DNA of 64,000 nt from Nocardia sp. (GCF_025465275.1 NZ_JAODNK010000062.1:81860-145859); one strand, 5' to 3'; counted from the first letter of the stretch, positions 8,664 to 17,128 are shown. Translations and numbers: made by a program. The notes: generated by a model from the sequence alone, not told the origin.

Positions 8664-8876
8664 ACAGGGCGTTCTCGGGCAAGCGCTCAGTTCTGTACGC
8701 GGGCCCAGGTTTCCGGGGGCTTGCTAAACGTTCATCCCCTAGTGGTCTGTGTCTCTTTTCTGACCGCCCGGAATAGCCTCGCCTTTGCTACGGTGGCCGA
8801 ACCGTCGTCCTGCAGTGCTGCCGGATATTTGGGGCGGCGGTGATCTGCATGCACGGCAGCTGAGAGGACGGCGTCA

Positions 8877-10379
8877 ATGTCCCTACCGGTTGCTGCCTGG
8901 ACGAGCCCGGTGGTGCGTCGTAAACCCGCTGACGTCGCTGAATTCCTGGAAATTGTGGCAGAGCCGAAGCCTTTGCGGCGCATGCCACGCGCACCGAAAA
9001 TCCCATTGGCTCCGGCCCAGGAACGCATGTGGCATGCGGCCGCCGCCGGCTACTCGGCTGACTGGAATGTTGCTCGTGCGTTTCGTATTCGTGGACAGGC
9101 GGTAAATATTGCCGCGCTGGTGGCAGCCCTCGACGATGTGATGCGGCGGCACGCGCCGCTGCGCACCTGCTATCCGGCCACCGCGCGCGGGCCCATCCAG
9201 GTGGTCATGGATGCCGATGTGGCGCGGATCGAGGTGGCCGTGGTCGACAGCTTCGCGGGGGAGCTCACCGAGCGGCTCGCCGAATTCAGCGGCGACGCCT
9301 TCGATCTCGCCACCGAGGTGCCGATCCGGGCTCGCGTCTATCGGCTCGGCGCGCGGGATGTGGTGCTGGCCCTGGTGATTCACCACATCTCCTTGGACGG
9401 CGCCTCGATCGGGCCGCTGCTGCGGGATCTGGTCACCGCGTATGGGGCCAGGACCGCGCGGCAGGAGCCCGCCTGGCCGCCGCTGCCGGTGGATTACATC
9501 GACTACACGCTGTGGAAGCACGAGTACCTGGGCGCGTACGAGGATCCGTGCAGCCGGGCCAGCACCCAGCTGCGGTACTGGGCCAATAATCTTGTCGGTC
9601 GCCCCATGCCGCTCGAATTGCCCTATGACAGAACATGTTCAGTCCACCGCGAGGCCGCCGGGGATCTCGTTCAGGTGCGGCTCGACGCCGATATCCACCG
9701 GGATCTGCTGTGCCGCGCACGGCGGGCGGGTTCGAGTGTCTTCATGATGCTGCAGACCGCCTTCGCGGTGAGTGTGGCGGCTCTCGCGAAATCGTCGGAT
9801 GTCACGGTGGCGACCGCGGTCTCCGGTCGGGATGATCCGCTGCTCGCCGATATTGTCGGCAATCTGGCCGACGACGTCCTCATGCGCATCCGCCTGGACC
9901 GCGCCGCCGATATGACCGAACTGCTCGAGCAGGTCCGCCGGGTTGCGCTGGCGGCCTTCGCGAATCCGGATACCTCCAATCCCCGGCTGCTGCGCTGCCT
10001 CCCGCAGGACCCGAGCCACCCGCTCTTCCAAGCCACCCTGATCCTGCAGCGCGCCGAGGCCGATACGCCCGGAGCGGTGGCAGGCCGCGGGCTGACGGTG
10101 ACCGAGGTGCCGACCGGCGTGGTGCGCGCCAAACACGATCTGGAGTTCGGGCTCACCGAGCATTACGACCACACCGGTGCGCCCACCGGCATCGACGGCC
10201 CCTTCCTCTACCCGATCGCACTGTTCGACCGCGAGACCGCCGAGCGCTTCGTCGAAAAGTTCCACGCCACAGTGCGATTGATCGCCACAGGCTATGACGG
10301 CCCCCTCACCCCGCTACTGGACAGCGCCCCGCGCCGCCGCAGCCGCCGCGCCGGCCGCCCCCGCCCCACCTCCTGCTGA
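8877..10379 (+). CDS. Free-standing condensation-domain (NRPS C-domain family) protein
   Basis: The 500-residue protein is a single condensation domain: IPLAPAQERMWHAAAAG near residue 42, the catalytic motif HHISLDG at 169-175 (second His and the Asp-Gly conserved), then PVDYIDYTLWKHEYLG, LELPYDRT and FMMLQTAFAVSV. There is no adenylation, carrier or thioesterase domain, and none is nearby. Such stand-alone proteins act as amide or ester synthases, or as acyltransferases of the PapA type in mycolic-acid bacteria, moving acyl groups onto lipids or peptides in trans. The ATG at 8877 has no strong Shine-Dalgarno sequence. Palindromic repeats lie on both sides. Confidence 0.85.
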   Translation: MSLPVAAWTSPVVRRKPADVAEFLEIVAEPKPLRRMPRAPKIPLAPAQERMWHAAAAGYSADWNVARAFRIRGQAVNIAALVAALDDVMRRHAPLRTCYPATARGPIQVVMDADVARIEVAVVDSFAGELTERLAEFSGDAFDLATEVPIRARVYRLGARDVVLALVIHHISLDGASIGPLLRDLVTAYGARTARQEPAWPPLPVDYIDYTLWKHEYLGAYEDPCSRASTQLRYWANNLVGRPMPLELPYDRTCSVHREAAGDLVQVRLDADIHRDLLCRARRAGSSVFMMLQTAFAVSVAALAKSSDVTVATAVSGRDDPLLADIVGNLADDVLMRIRLDRAADMTELLEQVRRVALAAFANPDTSNPRLLRCLPQDPSHPLFQATLILQRAEADTPGAVAGRGLTVTEVPTGVVRAKHDLEFGLTEHYDHTGAPTGIDGPFLYPIALFDRETAERFVEKFHATVRLIATGYDGPLTPLLDSAPRRRSRRAGRPRPTSC

Positions 10380-10413
10380 ACAGCATCTCTGAGCATGCGT
10401 GCTGTAGCCCCTC

Positions 10414-10445
10414 GTCATGCCGGCATGCTTTTGGCCGGGATCCAC
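10414..10445. repeat. REP-like palindrome, half copy
   Basis: This 32-bp stretch repeats the left half of the element at 8604 nearly unchanged: GGCATGCTTTT, then GGCCGGGATCCAC. The right half is missing, and the GAP1-like gene ends 11 bp further on. Confidence 0.75.
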
Positions 10446-10455
10446 ACGAACTACT

Positions 10456-12669
10456 TCAGCGCCCGAACAGCGTGCGCCGCGCTTTCTTCGGCCGTTCGAG
10501 TGGCTGTAGTCGCGGGGGATGGGCCGCGGTGGGGTCCAGGCTCACCAGATTGGCGATGCGGCGCGGTAGGTCGAAATGGATACGCAGGTAGGGCCATCCG
10601 CCTGCGAGGACGGTGACCAGCTCTTCCGTGGCCGGTTCCAGCGCGCAGACCGCATGCAGCAGGGTGAGCGGTTCGAGATCGCGCTGCCGGGCGCAGGTCG
10701 TAATCAGGGCGGGCAGCTGCTCGCGCGATACGCATCCGAGAATCTGCTGCAGCACCGGCGCGCCACCGGCGGTGGTGGATCGGCCCGACATACAGGCGGC
10801 GACGAACTCCATATCGGAATCGATTGCGGCGCGCAGGATCTCGAAGTTCTCCTCGATTATCAGCGGGTCGTCGTCGGCGGCGTGGATGATGCCGGACACC
10901 TCGGCCTTCGTCCAACTGCCCCTGTTCCGGCTGCGCTGGAACATACTGTGGCGCAGCCGAGAACGCGTCGGTTCCGGCTGCTCGGCATCGAGCACGGTCA
11001 GGGTCTCCAATGCCTGCGGCAGGCCGAGAGTTCGCCGCAGTGCGGGCCATGCGGGTTGTAGCGCTTCGACCAGCTCCGCCGGTTCCGCGCGCACAATGGT
11101 GACGGCCTTCATGAGTTCGAAGGCGTCAACGCCCGTATAGCGCATGCACTCGGTGATCAACGGCGCCAGGCGATCAGCCGGCGCACAGGCCATGAGCTGT
11201 TCGAGGAGATAGCGGTCGCGGCTGGTGCAGGAGGCGTTCACCATGAGCTGCGCGACGATCGGCAGATGGGTGTACATGGCGCTGCGCAGCAGCTGACTGC
11301 TGCCGGTGTGCACGGCCGGATCATTGATCTCGGCGCGTACCGTCTCGTACACCAGGGCTCGATCGCGGGATCCGATGGTGAACTCGCGCAGGGCGCGATG
11401 TTGTTGCAGCCGTTCGACAACCAGGCTCCGATCGGCGGCTTCGCCGGTGGTCCAGTCGTGCTGTAGCTGCGGCCATACGGTTTTCGCATCGCTCGCGGTG
11501 AGCGTGCCGGTCTCGAGCCGCTGAAATGCCGAGGCGGTCACGACTTCGCTGATATCGAAGCCGAGCTGATGGGCGACCTGTGTGGCGCGGTTGCGGCGGC
11601 GATTGTCGTTCATGACGCACTCGATCAGCGTCTGTTCGAAAGCGGTACGCACACTCGGCAGGTGGTCCATATGCGCCAATGCTGAGGTGACACCGGTCTT
11701 GTCGAGAGCCAGATGGATCGCGCGCCGGGCGATCGTGGTGTCGTCGAACCACTCCGGGGCCAGGCCGGGGTCGGTGATCACCTGCACCAGCTGGGCATCG
11801 TCGAGCAGTGCGGGATCGACCGTGCGCAGGTGCTGCTGGTAGCACCACTGCCGGATTTCGTGCACGGTCGCGAGTTCGGAGGGCAGCGCTATACCGGCGC
11901 GGCGGTGCTCGACAATGGTCCGGCCGAGGTTCTGGTAGGTGTCCCCGGGTTCTTCGGCGGAGCTGTCCGGGTTGATGGTGACGCGATCGGGCGGCGGGGT
12001 GTCGCGGCCGATGGCGGTCACGATCGACAGGGCTTCGGACGGCTGGCCGGGTCCGGTCGAGAATGTCAACTCCCGCAAGGCATCTCGCGGGAGGATCCCG
12101 TACAGCGCCTTCATCATGGTGACGGCGTCCCGGGCGCCGGCGACATGCAGGGTGATTCCCGGACCCTGGCCCGCGAGGTGTGCGAGCACCGAGCCGACGA
12201 GCACCGGCAGCCACGGGTCCACGAGCGCGGCCGCGGTCGCGGCGGCGAAGATCTGCTCGTCCGGTTCCGGTGCGGGGTCGGCCGGTGGCCAGTGCTCGTT
12301 CGGGGAATCCGACCCGTTCAACGACGTCCGCAATTCGCCGGACTCGTGCAGCCACAAGGCCGTAATCCCGTCCAGCGCACCGCATTCACCCGCAATGAGA
12401 TGCGTGATGCAGGTGCCCGGACGCACATCCGACGGCGTCTTCAGACCCGCGACCGCCAGACCGCGGGCGATCCGGAATTCCAGTACAAAAGATTCGGGTG
12501 CCGCCGAGTATTCGCCGTCGGGCAGTGTCACCAGCGAGCCGAGCTCGCGCACAGTCGAACCCAGTGCGGCAGGCCAGTTTCCGGACCGCGCCACGACACC
12601 GACTCCGGCGCCGGATGATTCGAGATTGACCAGTGCCCACCCGCACAGCAGTTGCGGAAATCCTGTCAT
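10456..12669 (-). CDS. GAP1-like (GTPase-associated protein 1) large protein
   Basis: The 737-residue protein overlaps the stop of the GTPase gene by 4 bp (ATGA), so the two are coupled. Residues 1-125 resemble the N-terminal domain of actinomycete GTPase-associated proteins (LLCGWALVNLESSGAG, VLEFRIARGLAVAG, then DVRPGTCITHLIAGE). The middle (about 150-260) has an alpha/beta segment with LVDPWLPVLVGSVLAHLAGQ and RELTFSTGPGQP. The rest is a long array of alpha helices, and the C-terminus is Arg/Lys-rich. No enzyme motif is visible. Proteins of this kind were described computationally as fixed partners of TRAFAC GTPases in presumed conflict systems. The role as sensor or scaffold is inference. 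An earlier start within the GTPase gene is open but not plausible. Confidence 0.7.
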   Translation of the reverse strand: MTGFPQLLCGWALVNLESSGAGVGVVARSGNWPAALGSTVRELGSLVTLPDGEYSAAPESFVLEFRIARGLAVAGLKTPSDVRPGTCITHLIAGECGALDGITALWLHESGELRTSLNGSDSPNEHWPPADPAPEPDEQIFAAATAAALVDPWLPVLVGSVLAHLAGQGPGITLHVAGARDAVTMMKALYGILPRDALRELTFSTGPGQPSEALSIVTAIGRDTPPPDRVTINPDSSAEEPGDTYQNLGRTIVEHRRAGIALPSELATVHEIRQWCYQQHLRTVDPALLDDAQLVQVITDPGLAPEWFDDTTIARRAIHLALDKTGVTSALAHMDHLPSVRTAFEQTLIECVMNDNRRRNRATQVAHQLGFDISEVVTASAFQRLETGTLTASDAKTVWPQLQHDWTTGEAADRSLVVERLQQHRALREFTIGSRDRALVYETVRAEINDPAVHTGSSQLLRSAMYTHLPIVAQLMVNASCTSRDRYLLEQLMACAPADRLAPLITECMRYTGVDAFELMKAVTIVRAEPAELVEALQPAWPALRRTLGLPQALETLTVLDAEQPEPTRSRLRHSMFQRSRNRGSWTKAEVSGIIHAADDDPLIIEENFEILRAAIDSDMEFVAACMSGRSTTAGGAPVLQQILGCVSREQLPALITTCARQRDLEPLTLLHAVCALEPATEELVTVLAGGWPYLRIHFDLPRRIANLVSLDPTAAHPPRLQPLERPKKARRTLFGR

Positions 12670-13856
12670 CGGTACGCCCGTAGTTCCTCGATCATGTCCA
12701 GCATGTAGACCACCGGATCGGCGGCGCCGTACGGCTTGAATACCGGATACGTGCCATTGCTTCGCTTTCCGCAGCCCACCGCCGAGACCGGGAAGTACAT
12801 ATTCCAGGGGAAGTGGATGGACAGCGCCGAATCGACGGCCGGAAACAGCCGCCGCACCAGGTTTCTGGTGATCTCGCTGCGCTGCACGATCTGGACCGGA
12901 TCGTAGGAGTTGCCCGAGCCATTGCTGCTCACCGGGCTGTCCGACCAATTCGACGGTGGTGCAACCATATTCAGATCGGGCAGATCGATCAGAGACAGCA
13001 GATCGGTCTTGGCGACAATGGTCGAGACGTGCACCCGTGGCGGTTCGATCGGCAGCTGGATGGGGTAGCTGTTGGCCGCCCGCCAGAGCTTGGCGATCTG
13101 ATCGATCATGAGCGTGGTGCGGCCGACGGTCTGCGAATGTTCGACGACATTTGCCAGGCTCTCCTGATCGTCGGGATCGGCCTGTTCCCGCATGAGCGCC
13201 AGATACTGCTTGTTCAGCGTCGAGGGCACCACGAACCACAGGAAATCAGCGACCGCCAAGTGCGGACTCACCCGGGCGGCGACCGCGCCGTCGGCAATAT
13301 CCTCACCCGCCACATCGATGAAGGCGAGATTGACGGCGCTCGCGGTGTGCACCGAATACACCGTCACCAGCAGGGGTTTGCGCTGCTCCAACCCGGCCCA
13401 GGTATGACCCTGCGTATGCCGCTGCGTCGAGGTGGAGATGCCGTCGACAAGGCGGGTCTGCTCCATTGCCATGCGTCGCGGCCCGGTGGCGTCGAGCGCG
13501 CGGCGTTCCAGGAGGCGGGCCTCCAGGGCGGTCCAGAGGCTCGCCGATTTGGGGGAGACGATGAAGGAAAACCGGGCGGCGAGCGTCGGATCGTTCATCA
13601 TCGAGTGGATCATGGAGACGATCAGGTGGCTCTTGGAGGACGCCGATTCGCCGACGAAGCCGATCACCTTCGTCGGATGGTCGAGTATGACCGGATCGAT
13701 CTCACATCCGTTCGGGCAGCGCAGATTCAGCTTGTCGAAATAGGTTTCGATCTGCTTGGCGTGGCCGCCGTTGCGCTGGCGGATGACGGTGTACCAGCGA
13801 TTGCGCTCGCGGTCGTAGGTGAATTCGTTCAGGCAGTTCAGGCAGACGGTTCTCAC
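12666..13856 (-). CDS. Zinc-ribbon P-loop GTPase-like protein of the kinase/GAP1 operon
   Basis: The 396-residue protein starts with a zinc ribbon (Cys5, Cys8, Cys47, Cys51). It continues with the P-loop GESASSKS at 69-76, where the usual Gly before Lys-Ser is a Ser, a DxxG/Walker-B-like motif FIDVAGED (D181, G184), and AKTD at 282-285 in the place of the NKxD guanine-specificity motif. The order and spacing fit a TRAFAC-class GTPase. The GTG at 13856 was chosen because the zinc-ribbon Cys begins four residues later. It lies 10 bp after the stop of the membrane-peptide ORF. The operon position makes it the likely switch between the membrane kinase upstream and the GAP1-like protein downstream. 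Confidence 0.75.
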   Translation of the reverse strand: MRTVCLNCLNEFTYDRERNRWYTVIRQRNGGHAKQIETYFDKLNLRCPNGCEIDPVILDHPTKVIGFVGESASSKSHLIVSMIHSMMNDPTLAARFSFIVSPKSASLWTALEARLLERRALDATGPRRMAMEQTRLVDGISTSTQRHTQGHTWAGLEQRKPLLVTVYSVHTASAVNLAFIDVAGEDIADGAVAARVSPHLAVADFLWFVVPSTLNKQYLALMREQADPDDQESLANVVEHSQTVGRTTLMIDQIAKLWRAANSYPIQLPIEPPRVHVSTIVAKTDLLSLIDLPDLNMVAPPSNWSDSPVSSNGSGNSYDPVQIVQRSEITRNLVRRLFPAVDSALSIHFPWNMYFPVSAVGCGKRSNGTYPVFKPYGAADPVVYMLDMIEELRAYR

Positions 13857-13866
13857 GCTGGATGCC

Positions 13867-14013
13867 TCACGTGAGCACCGCCAGGGTGAATACCGCGAGT
13901 GTGCACGCGAAGCACACCGCGCCCACCCGGAATGCCGTCCAAAGCCAGTACGACGCACGCGATCCCGGGTACACATAGCGCTGCCATGCCATTCCCACCT
14001 GTCGATTTCTCAC
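13867..14013 (-). CDS. 48-aa single-pass membrane peptide
   Basis: A short frame fits exactly between the kinase stop (14023) and the GTPase start (13856). The GTG at 14013 follows GAGGTGAAGTG, and an alternative ATG at 13992 gives 41 residues. The N-terminal half is basic and aromatic (MAWQRYVYPGSRASYWLW). The C-terminal half is one hydrophobic helix (FRVGAVCFACTLAVFTLAVL). The tight fit in the operon and the ribosome-binding site support a real gene. The kinase is also membrane-anchored, so it could be its partner. No family is recognised. Confidence 0.6.
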   Translation of the reverse strand: MRNRQVGMAWQRYVYPGSRASYWLWTAFRVGAVCFACTLAVFTLAVLT

Positions 14014-14022
14014 CACTTCACC

Positions 14023-15102
14023 TCACACGAACTTCCCGGCCTGCACGAGCAACCAGGCGAGCAGCAGGAAGACGAGGCCGCCGAGCAGGATTCCGGCAGT
14101 CGCGGCGACCGCGAACAATGCGGCGACATAGCGGTAGTCGTCCTTGGACAGCCCGGCTAGCAGCCGCTGCCGCGAGGCCAGCGCTGGAATCAGGAAGAAA
14201 TTCCAGGTCGACGAATAGACCAGCGGGTCAGGGCTTTCCACCTCCGGCTCGCGGAGCGCACCGGGGGTCAGCACCGAGGTCTGGGTCTGTCGCAGTTGGT
14301 CCGGGCGTGTGGTCCGGGTGGCGTTCGATACCCGTTCGATCGCTTCGCTGAAGTAGTGCTGGAACTCCGCCGCCGACCGGTGCCGCTGCGCCGGATCCGG
14401 TGAAAGTGACCGATCCAGCACAACTTTGAGTTCCTCCGGAATGCCGGCCGGGCCGTAGGCGCGGGGGAGTATCTCGGAGCAGACCACGGCGAAGGAATAC
14501 ACATCGCTGAGATGGGTGATCTGCCCGTGGTGCAGATACTCCGGGGCCGAATAGTGTTGTGTGCCCAGTGCGTGCTGGGCCTGGGTGAGGCGCTGGATAT
14601 TCTCGCGCATCTCGATGGCAATGCCGAAATCGGCGAGTTTCGCGGTGCCGTCCGGGCCGATCATAATGTTCTCGGGCTTGATATCCCGGTGCACAATGTG
14701 CTTGGAATGCGCGTACACGAGGCCGCTGAGTGCATCGGTGAGAATTCTGAGCAGACTCGGTAGCGACCAGTTCTCCGGGTGGCGCAGATGCTGGCGTAGG
14801 TTCTCGCCCGGAATGAACTCCATCACCAAGAACGGGTAGCGCCTGCGGTTTTCGATGAATACGCCAGCATCGTGCACCATAACGATATTCCCGCAGTTCA
14901 TCTGCGCGGCAATATGCGCCTCGCGCTCGAACCGCTCCTGCTGAATCCGCTCATCCTGTTCCAGCGGTAGCAGACTCCCGGAATCGAGCACCTTCACCGC
15001 GACCCGGCGACGCAACTGCCTGTCCCACGCGTCCCAGACCTCGGCCATTCCCCCTCTGCCGACGAGTTCCCGAAGCTCGTAGCGGCCATTGATCAGCCTC
15101 AA
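14023..15102 (-). CDS. Membrane-anchored Ser/Thr protein kinase (PknB-like)
   Basis: The 359-residue protein has a complete Hanks-type kinase domain: glycine loop GRGGMAEV at 15-22, Lys37 in VAVKVL, catalytic HRDIKPEN at 138-145, DFG at 158-160, and a SAPE motif. After a short linker the last 37 residues form one or two hydrophobic helices (AALFAVAATAGILLGG, then VFLLLAWLLV), and there is no extracellular sensor domain. The kinase therefore faces the cytoplasm at the membrane. It is the first gene of the operon with the 48-aa peptide, GTPase and GAP1-like protein, and it probably phosphorylates one of them. Confidence 0.9.
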   Translation of the reverse strand: MRLINGRYELRELVGRGGMAEVWDAWDRQLRRRVAVKVLDSGSLLPLEQDERIQQERFEREAHIAAQMNCGNIVMVHDAGVFIENRRRYPFLVMEFIPGENLRQHLRHPENWSLPSLLRILTDALSGLVYAHSKHIVHRDIKPENIMIGPDGTAKLADFGIAIEMRENIQRLTQAQHALGTQHYSAPEYLHHGQITHLSDVYSFAVVCSEILPRAYGPAGIPEELKVVLDRSLSPDPAQRHRSAAEFQHYFSEAIERVSNATRTTRPDQLRQTQTSVLTPGALREPEVESPDPLVYSSTWNFFLIPALASRQRLLAGLSKDDYRYVAALFAVAATAGILLGGLVFLLLAWLLVQAGKFV

Positions 15103-15177
15103 GCGCGTGCGATCCCTCCAAGCCCGACGGACTCCAAATCACCGCCGAGTGTACGCGCGCCGCGCCGCCGCGCCTCC

Positions 15178-15870
15178 CTATATTTCCTTGCCCTGCTGAG
15201 CATTCAGTGAACGGGCAGTCGGTTCGTTACCAACTTGCCACCGGATCTGCACAACCTCCGCACCCAACACCACCGCGGCCCCGAGCAACACCCCGCCGAC
15301 CACATCGGTGAACCAGTGCACACCCAGATACAACCGCGTCGCACACATGGCAACCACCAGCAGCACCGCCGATACCGTTGCACCCCGAGCCCGCCCACGT
15401 CCCGGCCGCGACCCGAGATACACCAGCAGCATCACCCCCACCAGCGCCGTCGTAGCGGTCGCATGCCCCGACGGATACGACGGATGCAGCGCCCCCACCA
15501 ACCGCATCGCCACCGGCGGCCGCTCCCGCCCGACCAAATACTTGGTGAGAGTGCTCAACCCGGTAGCAATCAGCACAGTCCCCACCACCAGCAAGCCCAC
15601 CCCGAAACTCCGCCTCCGCCACCAGGCAACCCCCGCGACGACGATCGCAATCAGGCTCGTCCGCCCCGGATCCCCGAAAAACGTGTACTCCCGCACCACA
15701 GTCGTCCACCCCGCAGTCCGATGCCCCACAAACCAATCCCACACCTCCACATCCCCGTCAACCGCCCTGCCCATGACCCAAACCTGCCAGGTGAGCAGCA
15801 AATACAGCCCGCTCACCACAACGGCCATCCAGCCCAAACCCCCCGCACACCCCCGCAGCATCCGGCCCAT
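15178..15870 (-). CDS. PAP2-family membrane phosphatase
   Basis: The 230-residue protein has the three PAP2 motifs: KYLVGRERP (KxxxxxxRP), PSGH in YPSGHATATTA, and RLYLGVHWFTDVVGG with the conserved His and Asp. Five to six hydrophobic helices surround them. Members remove phosphate from lipid phosphates such as undecaprenyl diphosphate or phosphatidic acid. The ATG at 15870 follows GTGAGG and gives an N-terminus just before the first helix. The frame stays open upstream to 15972, but that stretch is Gly/Trp-rich and unconvincing. It is independent of the kinase operon. Confidence 0.88.
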   Translation of the reverse strand: MGRMLRGCAGGLGWMAVVVSGLYLLLTWQVWVMGRAVDGDVEVWDWFVGHRTAGWTTVVREYTFFGDPGRTSLIAIVVAGVAWWRRRSFGVGLLVVGTVLIATGLSTLTKYLVGRERPPVAMRLVGALHPSYPSGHATATTALVGVMLLVYLGSRPGRGRARGATVSAVLLVVAMCATRLYLGVHWFTDVVGGVLLGAAVVLGAEVVQIRWQVGNEPTARSLNAQQGKEI

Positions 15871-15995
15871 GCCGCCATCCTCACCGAACCCCCACCCCCA
15901 AAGGCCCCGCCACCCAGGCGTGTCGCCCACCCACCCGATTTGCAGTTCCCACCCCACCCTCGGTAACTTCATCCAGTCGCTCGTCCAACGAGCAC

Positions 15996-16071
15996 GGGGC
16001 TATGGCGCAGCTGGTAGCGCACCTCACTGGCAGTGAGGGGGTCAGGGGTTCGAATCCCCTTAGCTCCACCA
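15996..16071 (+). tRNA. tRNA-Ala, anticodon GGC, CCA encoded
   Basis: A complete cloverleaf is visible: acceptor GGGGCTA pairs with TAGCTCC, the D stem is GCGC/GCGC, the anticodon stem is CCTCA/TGAGG around loop CTGGCAG (anticodon GGC), and the T arm is AGGGG-TTCGAAT-CCCCT, followed by ACCA. The last 30 bp recur at 45098, so this tRNA gene is the likely target of an integrating element. Confidence 0.95.
16042..16071 (+). repeat. Left attachment-type repeat (tRNA-Ala 3' end)
   Basis: The 30 bp from TCAGGGGTTCG to CTCCACCA are identical to 45098-45127. Direct repeats of a tRNA 3' end are the usual left and right ends of integrated elements. The bracketed segment is about 29.06 kb. Confidence 0.8.
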
Positions 16072-16143
16072 TATTATTTGGCTATAACAGCTGGTTGCAG
16101 CCTGTTTTCTCATGTCTGAAACCTTATTCGTTCCCCTTTGCTG

Positions 16144-16160
16144 TTGACGCCGTCAGTACC
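16144..16160. repeat. Inner palindromic end repeat, left copy
   Basis: TTGACGCCGTCAGTACC lies 73 bp inside the left attachment repeat. It recurs with one mismatch at 44984-45000, just inside the right repeat. Its core TGACGCCGTCA is a palindrome. Confidence 0.65.
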
Positions 16161-17075
16161 TTGATCGACTTGCGGTGGATGGGATCCGTGCTCAGCCTTC
16201 TGATCTGGACTTTCTTGCTGCATTCCGGAGGAGGTGCTGGTGTCGGTCCCCTTAGTCCCTTTGCGGACATGGAGATTCAGTCTGCCGGGGTCGTGTTGTA
16301 GCGGCGGAGTCCGGTGCGGTTGGACATGCGGTTCGAATGCGTTGTTGGACAACGGGTTCGGCGGCTACGCCTCGGTTTCGGTGAGGGCTTCGGCCGGGGC
16401 GGTGTCGTGTGCTGTCGCTCGGCGCGTCCCGGTTGTCTCCGGGCGCCTTCATAGGGAGTCGTCGAGATCCCGGAATCGCTCTCCTGCAAAGGAGTTCGAT
16501 TTTGCTTGTGAGTCGAGTTCGGGTGGATCCACGCGCTGGCTGTTGGAACGGACGTGGAACCCGGCCTGACTCGTTGCGTGGTCGAGCGCGTGAGATTGTC
16601 GCTGGGTAGAGGTGATTGATGTGCCGAGTAAGGATTCCTCGGGTGGTCCAGCGTGTGTCGTGCGGGCTGGTGTCGACGGGGAATTGGGGATGGCCGCTGT
16701 GGTCGCAGGTTCGATTCGTCGGCAGGGAACGAACCCGCGATCCCTGGGCCCGGGATTCTGTAATTGATCTGGTCAGGCCGAGCGGCCGAATGTGCTGGCG
16801 CGGAGGGTGTTGAGCTGCGGACGTTGTATCGCAGTGTGTGAGACTCCCTGAGGATCGGCACTGAACTGTGCCATCAGCCCACACGATCGTGGGGAACATC
16901 GGCACGGTGACAGGTGCGGCTGGTCGTCCACCGGGTTATGTGTGAACGGAAATCGGTCCTGGTCGGCCTCGCCGATAGGGGCTTCATCGGCAGTGCGCGA
17001 CCGTGAAACGGTTCGCAGTCACCGCTTCGGCGAGCCCGCGAACGATCCTTTGGTGCGCTGCGGCGCGACCGCATG

Positions 17076-17099
17076 CACTATGTACTCTAGAATATAGTA
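17076..17099 (+). promoter_or_regulatory. AT-rich imperfect palindrome upstream of the FGE gene
   Basis: The sequence begins CACTATG and ends ATATAGTA. The two 11-bp halves ACTATGTACTC and TAGAATATAGT match inversely at 8 of 11 positions in a very GC-rich context, and the right half also looks like a -10 element. A related 24-bp sequence (15 identities, same CACTA and ATATAG ends) lies at 19421 before the GH3 gene. It is probably an operator shared by the sulfatase module, and PadR at 22854 is the obvious candidate regulator. Confidence 0.5.
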
Positions 17100-17128
17100 T
17101 CCGAACGGAAAGCGCATAGGAGGTCGCT

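Larger units (their letters stand above)
8482..8876. other. 395-bp intergenic region with repeats
   Basis: No gene is supported here. The region contains a short 12-bp tandem repeat (8514-8543), a 60-bp nested palindrome (8604-8663) and the upstream region of the condensation-domain gene. I see no clear consensus promoter. Confidence 0.55.
16072..17128. other. 1.06-kb region without a supported gene, right of tRNA-Ala
   Basis: Several frames are open in both directions but none shows a domain, a credible ribosome-binding site or a protein-like composition. This is where an integrase of the 29-kb segment would be expected, so the stretch may be a decayed gene. It contains the 17-bp palindromic repeat at 16144 and, at its right end, the promoter/operator of the FGE gene. 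Confidence 0.5.

Noticed and set aside
12670..13239. 190-codon N-terminal extension of the GAP1-like protein
   Set aside because: It lies entirely within the GTPase gene in another frame; the ATG at 12669 with the ATGA overlap is the natural start.
16252..16905. 217-codon minus-strand frame right of tRNA-Ala as the missing integrase
   Set aside because: No integrase motif (Tyr or Ser recombinase) and a Pro/Arg/Thr-rich, low-information composition; at most a decayed remnant.
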